A stretch of 35,623 bases of DNA. Origin: Treponema sp. (GTDB taxonomy: Bacteria > Spirochaetota > Spirochaetia > Treponematales > Treponemataceae). The notes below the pieces were generated by a model. The model searched no databases. It had not been told where the DNA came from and was given only the letters and a program-made list of their open reading frames with translations. Positions 22,878 to 28,988 of this stretch are shown piece after piece; position 1 is the stretch's first letter; every line of letters starts with the position of its first letter. Made by a program: the position numbers and the translations under genes. The stretch covers positions 1 through 35,623 of the forward strand of contig JAEDJS010000013.1 of assembly GCA_016296205.1 (NCBI GenBank), in the 5' to 3' direction.

Positions 22878-24278
22878 ATGAGAATAAAAAATCAAATTTT
22901 ATTATTAATCAACCTGATTATAATAATTCCTGCATTTGCAATTGGTTTTATACCGTTTTATCACTTTATGAATAGGCCCAGCAAATATCTCATTAAAGAT
23001 TTTTCAGAAGTTGCATCTCAATTTAAAAACAACACGGAAGTATCAGAACAAGATTTCAGAAAAATAGAAAAGCACCTGCAGTCTTACCCTACAACACTTG
23101 ATTTAATGATTTTTGCAAACAATTCAATTCTGCTTTCTACAATTCCTGAATTAAAAACAGGAACAGCAATTACAAAAGAAGAACTTTTTGACTTTATTAG
23201 TTCCACAAGTAATTATTACAAATACCAGCTCCAATCTTCCAGTCACTTTTTAAATGATGCAGATGATAAAACAGAATCGAATAAGATTAAATGCCTGATT
23301 ATCAGCAGAACAAAAATTGAAAGTACAAAAGAAACTACTTTTAGAATGATTTTTTATTTTCCAACGATTCTTGTATTTATAATATTTGAAACACTTGCAA
23401 TCACAGCTGTTGTTTTTCTGTCATTAAATCTAAAAAAATCAATTGATGAACTGGAAAAAACTACAGAATCAATTTCAAAAGGAAACTTTAATATTCCAAT
23501 TGTTTCCAAGATTAAACATAAAAATGAAATCACAAAATTAACAGAAAACCTGGAAAACGTTCGTATCTCTTTTAAAGAACTGGAATCAGGGAGAACCCGT
23601 TTTATTATGGGAATGAGCCACGACCTTAGAACACCTGTTGCAATCATTAAAGGCTATACAGAAGCTCTTGCAGACGGGATTATTTCTAAACCAGAAAAAA
23701 TCAAGGAAACTCACCAGCTGATTCTGGCAAAAATAAGTCAGCTTGATTTAATGATCACCGAACTTATAAACTGTGTTCGTCTGGACAACGGATTACTGAA
23801 GCCAAACATTAAACCTCAGGATTTCCATGAATTTCTGGTGGCCTGCGGTAAAAATATTTCCAATTATGCTTCGATTTATAAAAAAATCTTCAATTACAAC
23901 ATCAATATTCCAGAAAGTTTTATAATCGATTTTGACAATCTTCTCTGTGAAAGACTCATCGAAAACCTTATTTCTAATTCCGTAAGATATTCTCAGGATT
24001 TTGCAGAAATTTCCCTTAAGGCAAAGCTTCTGGAAGACGGCTCCATTATTCTCACAGAAGAAGATAACGGCAACGGAATGTCAGAAGAAGACTTGCAGCA
24101 CATTTTTGAAATATTCTACAGAGGAACAAACAGCCGCCGTGAAGCAGGAATGGGCATTGGCCTAAATGTAGTAAAAAACATAATAGAAATTCACGGATGG
24201 CATATTGATGTAGAAAGCCAGAAAGGAAAAGGAACAAAATTTATAATTACAATTCCTCCGCGAAAAGAGAAAAAATAA
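22878..24278 (+). CDS. Membrane sensor histidine kinase
   Basis: Two-component sensor kinase of 466 residues. Membrane helix 1 (about 7-28) and helix 2 (about 157-183) enclose an extracytoplasmic sensor region of about 125 residues with no recognised fold. A HAMP-like linker (about 184-236) follows. HisKA carries the phospho-acceptor His248 in FIMGMSHDLRTPVAIIKGY. The ATPase domain has the N box ERLIENLISNSVRYS, the G1 box EDNGNGMS, IFEIFYRGTNSRREAGMG and GIGLNVVKNIIEIHGW. All catalytic boxes are intact. The signal is unknown. GAGG precedes the ATG. The gene ends three bases from the end of convergent hemW. Confidence 0.95.
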   Translation: MRIKNQILLLINLIIIIPAFAIGFIPFYHFMNRPSKYLIKDFSEVASQFKNNTEVSEQDFRKIEKHLQSYPTTLDLMIFANNSILLSTIPELKTGTAITKEELFDFISSTSNYYKYQLQSSSHFLNDADDKTESNKIKCLIISRTKIESTKETTFRMIFYFPTILVFIIFETLAITAVVFLSLNLKKSIDELEKTTESISKGNFNIPIVSKIKHKNEITKLTENLENVRISFKELESGRTRFIMGMSHDLRTPVAIIKGYTEALADGIISKPEKIKETHQLILAKISQLDLMITELINCVRLDNGLLKPNIKPQDFHEFLVACGKNISNYASIYKKIFNYNINIPESFIIDFDNLLCERLIENLISNSVRYSQDFAEISLKAKLLEDGSIILTEEDNGNGMSEEDLQHIFEIFYRGTNSRREAGMGIGLNVVKNIIEIHGWHIDVESQKGKGTKFIITIPPRKEKK

Positions 24279-24281
24279 AAT

Positions 24282-25469
24282 TTATTCCATTAATTCCAGG
24301 AGTAATGGTGTTAAAAACATCATTCCCTTGGAATTTAAGCTATAAACCTTCTCACCTTGTCTATTTTTATAGACACTTGTATAACCATTTTTCTCATATT
24401 CTGCCCAAATTCCCTTATTAACACCTAATCTTTCCTGTAAATTACCAAACCAGGGGCTAACTTTACTAAACTTCTTTTTGTAATCGGACTCAGTTATTCC
24501 AAAACTGCTTCTAAATCCCATCATAAAAAATTCATACTCCAGTGTTTTTAAATCAAGCTCTTCCTTTGTTCCCGAAAGAAAATCATTTAAATACTGATTA
24601 ATGTCCTGGGTGTTGGAAAAACGGTATCCTTCTTCATATAAAGTTGAACAGGCACCTGCACCGCAACCAATATAACTTCCCTGCTTCCAGTAATTAAGAT
24701 TATGGCGGCTAAAACAACCTGGCCTGCAAAAATTTGAAACCTCATATTGAAGAAATCCGTTTTCCAGAAGAAAATCTCTTCCTAAAAGATAAATTCTGTC
24801 GCTTTCATCAAAATCATATTCTTCCCCGGCATCAATACGTTTTTGGAGAGGAGTGCCTTCTTCTATGGTAAGAGTGTACAAAGATATATGATCAGGGTTA
24901 AATTTAAGGGAATCCTTTAAACCGGCTATAAACTGTTCTTCTGACTGGCATGGAAGACCTGCAATAAAATCAAAGGAAAATTTTCCATTCCATTTTGTTT
25001 TTATAATTTCCATTGCTTTAAATGCAGCAGCTTTATCTGCAGATCTTTTAACATTTTTTAATGCATCATCACAAAGAGACTGAACACCAAGAGAAATTCT
25101 GTTTACATGATGATTTTTAAACAGCTTGAGTTTTTCTGGGGTCACACTTTCTGGATTCATTTCTATTGTAAACTCAAATTCTTTTTCCATCTCATTAACT
25201 TCTGGATTAATTTTACCGCACTCCCAGACAGTATTAAAAATCTGAACAAACTGTTCTTCAGAAAGTTTACTGGGCGTGCCTCCACCTATATAAACAGTTG
25301 ACCAGTAATCAACGGAATATTCTTTTGCTTTATAACGGATTTCACGGCAAAGGCAGTCAACATACTCCTGGGGAATAGATTTTTTTCCTACAGGAACACT
25401 AAAAAAATCACAGTAATCGCATTTAGAATAACAAAAGGGAATGTGAATATAAAGAGAAATTGAATTCAT
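24282..25469 (-). CDS. hemW: HemW-type radical SAM protein (heme chaperone)
   Basis: A 395-residue radical SAM enzyme related to oxygen-independent coproporphyrinogen oxidase HemN, but of the HemW class, which binds and delivers heme. The cluster-binding motif is FCYSKCDYC with Cys13, Cys17 and Cys20. IGGGTPSKL is the SAM-binding segment. The HemW hallmark HNxxYW occurs as RHNLNYWKQGSYIGCGAGA, and the enlarged C-terminal domain is present. It lacks the HemN N-terminal extension. It starts six bases after the lepB stop with no Shine-Dalgarno (TCAATA before the ATG), so translation is probably coupled. Many such genes are labelled hemN in databases. Confidence 0.92.
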   Translation of the reverse strand: MNSISLYIHIPFCYSKCDYCDFFSVPVGKKSIPQEYVDCLCREIRYKAKEYSVDYWSTVYIGGGTPSKLSEEQFVQIFNTVWECGKINPEVNEMEKEFEFTIEMNPESVTPEKLKLFKNHHVNRISLGVQSLCDDALKNVKRSADKAAAFKAMEIIKTKWNGKFSFDFIAGLPCQSEEQFIAGLKDSLKFNPDHISLYTLTIEEGTPLQKRIDAGEEYDFDESDRIYLLGRDFLLENGFLQYEVSNFCRPGCFSRHNLNYWKQGSYIGCGAGACSTLYEEGYRFSNTQDINQYLNDFLSGTKEELDLKTLEYEFFMMGFRSSFGITESDYKKKFSKVSPWFGNLQERLGVNKGIWAEYEKNGYTSVYKNRQGEKVYSLNSKGMMFLTPLLLELME

Positions 25470-25475
25470 TATTGA

Positions 25476-26162
25476 TTAAAAGACATTAAAATGGTCCGGG
25501 GGCAAATATTCAAGGATTACCTGACCTTTTATTTTATCTGCACCAACAGGGCCCCAAAGTCTTGAATCACTGTAATTAACCCGACTGTCTGCAAGAAGAA
25601 AATACTGATTTTCGCCAAGAGTAAATTCAGAAAAATTACCAATAATTCCTGCCTGATTCCACAGCTCCGGCACTGCTCCAATATTTGTTGAATACTCAGT
25701 ATCAGAAAGCTCATATTCAGTAAGAAAATGATCCTGACCTTTTGATTTAATATACAGAACAAAATTTTCCATGTAGACTGTATCACCAGGAACTGCACAA
25801 ATTCGCCTTAAGCAGGCAGATTCTGTTGAATTTCTGTTAAAACCAAGAAATTCCGGGAGAACAAGAAATTTAGAAACATCAGAAATTAATTTACCGCAAA
25901 AACCTTTTTTTCCGTCAAGAGGATCAACATAAACAACAGTTCCTCTTGCAAATTTATTTCCTAAAGGCGAAACTGCTACCCCACAATTTTTTGAAAAGGC
26001 AGGACTCATGGAATTGCTTTTTACAAGAACCGGGAAAATAAAAAACTTAGTAATTAAAGAAAGCATTAATATTACAATAAAAGTTATAAGAAAAAATGTT
26101 GAAATGCGTTTATTTCTTCTGCGTTTTTCTTCAAAATCATACTGGTAAACATTCTGGTTCAT
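25476..26162 (-). CDS. lepB: Signal peptidase I-like protein, catalytic Lys apparently Arg
   Basis: Member of the S26 signal peptidase family, 228 residues, with one N-terminal membrane helix (about 21-45) after a basic cytoplasmic tail. Box B is VKSNSMSPAF with the nucleophile Ser51, and box E is LADSRVNYSDSRLWGPVG; both look normal. In box D, where other enzymes have K-R-x-x-x-x-P-G-D, this one reads LRRICAVPGD, so the general-base Lys is Arg119 in my alignment. An insert of about 30 residues rich in Phe and Leu precedes it. It may be inactive, use another Lys (for example in the GKKG segment near residue 84), or differ in specificity. A promoter -10 box ends seven bases before the ATG. Confidence 0.88.
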   Translation of the reverse strand: MNQNVYQYDFEEKRRRNKRISTFFLITFIVILMLSLITKFFIFPVLVKSNSMSPAFSKNCGVAVSPLGNKFARGTVVYVDPLDGKKGFCGKLISDVSKFLVLPEFLGFNRNSTESACLRRICAVPGDTVYMENFVLYIKSKGQDHFLTEYELSDTEYSTNIGAVPELWNQAGIIGNFSEFTLGENQYFLLADSRVNYSDSRLWGPVGADKIKGQVILEYLPPDHFNVF

Positions 26163-26169
26163 GGGATAA

Positions 26170-26198
26170 ATAATACCCTTTTTTTGTGTTTTTTACAA
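26170..26198 (-). promoter_or_regulatory. Sigma-70 type promoter abutting the lepB start
   Basis: On the minus strand TTGTAA (26193-26198) and TATTAT (26170-26175) are 17 bases apart. Seven bases (TTATCCC) separate the -10 box from the ATG, and there is no Shine-Dalgarno, so the predicted start coincides with the start codon. It would serve lepB and hemW. Confidence 0.6.
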
Positions 26199-26233
26199 TA
26201 TTTAAAGTTAAGTTTTAAAATTCCATTGTGTAA

Positions 26234-26262
26234 TTGAAGAAAAACTGCCGATATATTATATT
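26234..26262 (+). promoter_or_regulatory. Sigma-70 type promoter abutting the smpB start
   Basis: TTGAAG (26234-26239) and TATATT (26257-26262) are separated by 17 bases; six bases (ATTAGT) then lead into the ATG at 26269. No Shine-Dalgarno is possible in that space. Together with the lepB promoter it makes this 106-base spacer a divergent pair of leaderless-type promoters. Confidence 0.6.
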
Positions 26263-26268
26263 ATTAGT

Positions 26269-26730
26269 ATGGAAAAAGGCATTAAAACAATAGCACAAAA
26301 CAGGAAAGCTCATTTTAACTACTCCATAGAGGAATCAATAGAATGTGGAGTTTGTCTTGAAGGCACAGAAGTAAAATCAGTAAGAGCAGGCCAGATTTCC
26401 TTTGTAGACAGTTTTGCACTTATAGAAAACCACGAAGTCTGGATTCAGAATTTTCATATTAACGAATATGCATTTTCAGGAGTTTTTAACCACGATCCGG
26501 ACAGAAAAAAGAAGCTTCTCCTTCATAAAGAAGAAATAAAGCGGTTGGAACGAAAAGTAGATGAAAAAGGATTTACTTTGATTCCCCTGGAATTCTACCT
26601 TAAAGATGGAAAAGTAAAATGCAAGCTTGGAGTCTGTAAAGGTAAAAAACAGTTTGACAAACGGGCCGACATAAAAGAAAGAGATGTTAACCGGGAATTA
26701 AACAGAGAATTAAGGGAAAGAAACAAATAG
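26269..26730 (+). CDS. smpB: SsrA-binding protein SmpB
   Basis: Small basic RNA-binding protein that brings tmRNA to stalled ribosomes for trans-translation. It has 153 residues, the usual length. Family motifs are NRKAHFNYSIEESIECGVCL near the start, GTEVKSVRAGQISFVDSFAL, and RKKKLLLHKEEIKRL. The C-terminal tail (KKQFDKRADIKERDVNRELN) folds in the decoding site. The tmRNA gene itself is not in this window. The exported-protein gene begins six bases after its stop. Confidence 0.97.
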   Translation: MEKGIKTIAQNRKAHFNYSIEESIECGVCLEGTEVKSVRAGQISFVDSFALIENHEVWIQNFHINEYAFSGVFNHDPDRKKKLLLHKEEIKRLERKVDEKGFTLIPLEFYLKDGKVKCKLGVCKGKKQFDKRADIKERDVNRELNRELRERNK

Positions 26731-26736
26731 GAAGTA

Positions 26737-27738
26737 ATGGATTTGGAGTTTTTTGCTGGCAAAAAGAAAAATTTCCTCACAAAAATAATGCAGTATTTTG
26801 CAGTTGCTGCATTTATGGGAATTATTTGTACTCAGACAGTTTATGCACAAAATTCTTCAGATTCAATTGCAAAAAGCTCCAGTAGAATTTCCATCGACTT
26901 TTATAAAACATCATCTTTATCTTCTGATCTGCACATTGTTTCTATGACAACAGATTTGTTCTATACTCAACTTTTAGCCTTAGACAAGTACGAGATAAAT
27001 GATTACCGGGAAATTGATTTTTCATCAGACGAACAGGAAGAAAATATTTCTTTTTATGTTGAATTAAATGAATCTGAAAACGGAGGATGGAACTGCAGAC
27101 TAAACGGAACAAAAGGAGTAATCGTTTATTCTACAGAAAAAACTTATGATTCATATTACAAAATTCTTCTGGATGCCAAAAGTGCACTGGAAAACTTTCT
27201 TGAAGTTTTCTTTGACCAAATAAATAAAGGAATAAACTACTCCTCTGCTGCAGAAAAAACAGTTTCAAAATCAGGGAAAAATAATTTTAGCGGATGGGAT
27301 GAAAATTTTGGAGAGCAGAAAAATTATTCCCTTTCTCAGAATACAGCAAGGAATGTTCCAGAAATAAAAAATAATTTATCAGACACAGAAATCATCAGCG
27401 GAACATGGCAGGGAGAACCTTTCATAGACAGAATAGTAATTTTACGAAGCGGCCGTGGATTTGTAATTTTTAAAAATGGAGCAAATATGACCATTTCTGT
27501 AGAATTTTCCAACAACGATGTAACAATCACTCAGACAGGAAAACCAAATGCATCATTTTTCCCGGAACTTCCTAGAGAAATTGCACTTAAAAATGCAGTA
27601 GAATCTAAGCCAATTGTGTGGAAATTAACATTAGTAAACGGAGAACTTCAGGGAACCAAAACAAGTCTCCAGGAAGATAAATCATCAGCAGAAGGTGCCA
27701 GCGTTAAAAACACAAAAGTAATCTGGACCAGAAAATAG
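26737..27738 (+). CDS. Exported protein of unknown function
   Basis: I do not recognise a family. The 333-residue product has an N-terminal signal with a long basic n-region (residues 1-18) and a hydrophobic core (YFAVAAFMGIICTQTVYAQN), most likely cut after VYA at about residue 37. A Cys at about 32 lies in a poor lipobox (MGIIC), so lipidation is less likely. A mixed alpha/beta part (about 45-145) is followed by a low-complexity linker. A C-terminal beta-rich domain (about 220-333) begins ISGTWQGEPFIDRIVILRSG and includes GRGFVIFKNGANMTISVEF, which resembles lipocalin-like stress or sensor domains in outline only. AGGAAG precedes the ATG. It probably shares the smpB transcript. It ends one base from convergent tsaC. 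Confidence 0.7.
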   Translation: MDLEFFAGKKKNFLTKIMQYFAVAAFMGIICTQTVYAQNSSDSIAKSSSRISIDFYKTSSLSSDLHIVSMTTDLFYTQLLALDKYEINDYREIDFSSDEQEENISFYVELNESENGGWNCRLNGTKGVIVYSTEKTYDSYYKILLDAKSALENFLEVFFDQINKGINYSSAAEKTVSKSGKNNFSGWDENFGEQKNYSLSQNTARNVPEIKNNLSDTEIISGTWQGEPFIDRIVILRSGRGFVIFKNGANMTISVEFSNNDVTITQTGKPNASFFPELPREIALKNAVESKPIVWKLTLVNGELQGTKTSLQEDKSSAEGASVKNTKVIWTRK

Positions 27739-27739
27739 T

Positions 27740-28348
27740 TTAAAATTCAACTTTACAGGCCCCTTCCCTTAAAACTTCTGGAACATCATTCAAAAGACTA
27801 ACAATTGTAGAAGGTTTTGAATTCAACTTGTCGCCATCAGAAACAAAAAGATCCACTTTATTGCCAAAAACTTCATCTATCTGGGATTCAGTTTCCAGGT
27901 TTGGTTCACCGCTTAAATTTACACTGGTTGAAAAAACAGGACAATCTAATTTTGTAAGAACTTTTCTAAGCCATTTGTCACCAGGACAACGGAACCCCAC
28001 AGTTGGAAACATCTGGGCAAATTCACTGGAAGTTTTCTGGGAAGAAATTTTTACAATCAGCGTAAGAGGTCCAGGCCACAGCTTGAATAATTTTTCCGGA
28101 ATTAACTGGTCTGTATATTTATAAATATTTTCTGGTCTGGCAATTAACTGAATGAGAGGTTTTGATTCTGCCCTTCCTTTAAGATCGAATATTTTTTTTC
28201 TTGCAGGCTGACCAGAAACATCTTTTTTTAAATCAACAATCGCAGAAAAACCATACACAGTGTCTGTAGGAATTATTACAACTTTTTCTTCTTTTAGACA
28301 TCGGGCGGTTTTTTTAACGGATAATAAACTGTTTTTATGGATTTTCAT
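27740..28348 (-). CDS. tsaC: Threonylcarbamoyl-AMP synthase (Sua5/YrdC/TsaC family)
   Basis: Makes threonylcarbamoyl-AMP from threonine, bicarbonate and ATP, the first step of the t6A modification at position 37 of tRNAs that read ANN codons. The 202 residues form the YrdC domain alone, without the Sua5 extension. Conserved segments are VVIIPTDTVYGFSA near 23, the loop KIFDLKGRAESKPLIQLI, LWPGPLTLIV, VGFRCPGD and STSVNLSGEPN, with SKPSTIVSLL near the end. A perfect TATAAT ends six bases before the ATG and no Shine-Dalgarno is present, so its mRNA may be leaderless; the -35 lies within the upstream gene. Confidence 0.94.
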   Translation of the reverse strand: MKIHKNSLLSVKKTARCLKEEKVVIIPTDTVYGFSAIVDLKKDVSGQPARKKIFDLKGRAESKPLIQLIARPENIYKYTDQLIPEKLFKLWPGPLTLIVKISSQKTSSEFAQMFPTVGFRCPGDKWLRKVLTKLDCPVFSTSVNLSGEPNLETESQIDEVFGNKVDLFVSDGDKLNSKPSTIVSLLNDVPEVLREGACKVEF

Positions 28349-28354
28349 AATTTG

Positions 28355-28383
28355 ATTATATTGAATTTACATGTTAACTACAA
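28355..28383 (-). promoter_or_regulatory. Promoter abutting the tsaC start, inside the FtsB-like gene end
   Basis: On the minus strand TTGTAG (28378-28383) and a perfect TATAAT (28355-28360) are 17 bases apart; CAAATT then leads into the tsaC ATG at 28348. The -35 overlaps the last codons of the upstream gene. The spacing to the ATG predicts a leaderless transcript. Confidence 0.5.
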
Positions 28384-28855
28384 CAAAATCATCTTCAAAA
28401 TCATTTTTTCTCTGCTTTCTTACAACAGTTGAAGAGGAAATGTCTTTTAGAGTAAAAATCATAAAAACCAGGAAAAATACAAGAAATCCACAGGTCTTGC
28501 ACATCCACTCAGGTAAATAAACACCTTCTTTATGGCGCAGAATCGTTCCAGGATCATTCAATTTAATTGAAGAATCAGTAAGCCCGTTGATTTTAACAAG
28601 TTTTTCGTTTTCTTTAACGTAGCCTAGTTTTCTGGCATAGGAAGCAATCACTTCATTATCTTTTTCAAGAGCAATGCTTTCCATAGTTAAATTGTTATTT
28701 ATTTCCTGAATTTTTGCTGTTCGTGCACTTATTAACCGTTTTTGAGTCTTAAGATTTTTTGTTGCAATAACACCGTCAGTTCCACCTAAAAAAGATAAAA
28801 GAACATAAAAAAGTGTTCCAGTGAAAACTGCTAGCAAAATTTTAATTTTTTTCAT
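28367..28855 (-). CDS. FtsB/DivIC-like septum protein with a second membrane helix
   Basis: A 162-residue membrane protein. Membrane helix 1 (about 5-23) is followed by GGTDGVIATKNL, a coiled coil (about 35-70) and YARKLGYVKENEKLVKI, the pattern of FtsB/DivIC septum formation initiators, which bridge FtsL and FtsQ at the division site. Unlike classical FtsB (about 100 residues, one helix), a second hydrophobic helix (about 119-137, TCGFLVFFLVFMIFTL) and a charged cytoplasmic tail follow, so both ends should be cytoplasmic. Whether it is the division protein or a relative is open. No Shine-Dalgarno is seen (GATAAAATT before the ATG). It diverges from the acidic-protein operon. Confidence 0.7.
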   Translation of the reverse strand: MKKIKILLAVFTGTLFYVLLSFLGGTDGVIATKNLKTQKRLISARTAKIQEINNNLTMESIALEKDNEVIASYARKLGYVKENEKLVKINGLTDSSIKLNDPGTILRHKEGVYLPEWMCKTCGFLVFFLVFMIFTLKDISSSTVVRKQRKNDFEDDFVVVNM

Positions 28856-28901
28856 AATTTTATCATCGGATAAAAATTTTATTTTCTTAATAAAAAAACT
28901 G

Positions 28902-28910
28902 TGATATAAT
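28902..28910 (+). promoter_or_regulatory. Extended -10 promoter of the acidic protein/Maf operon
   Basis: TGATATAAT is a full extended -10 element (TGn plus perfect TATAAT); there is no good -35. The predicted start near 28917 gives a leader of about 70 bases that contains AAGGGG before the ATG at 28989. It is the only promoter I can see for the operon running to the right edge. Confidence 0.55.
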
Positions 28911-28988
28911 TTAATTTAATGGTTCAAGTTTTAAGAAATTTATGCCGATACAAATACAGAAGTTTTATATTTCAAGGGGAAATGTATT

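Noticed and set aside
24279..24281. A shared bidirectional terminator between the kinase gene and hemW
   Set aside because: The genes end three bases apart and I see no GC-rich inverted repeat at the junction.
26247..26254. GCCGATAT before smpB, a perfect sigma-28 type -10
   Set aside because: No TAAA lies 14-16 bases upstream (the bases there are TGTA, GTGT or TGTG), smpB is not a motility gene, and a 17-base-spaced sigma-70 promoter explains the region better.
26737..27738. Lipoprotein assignment for the exported protein after smpB
   Set aside because: The Cys near residue 32 is preceded by GII, a poor lipobox, and a better signal peptidase I site (VYA-QN) follows.
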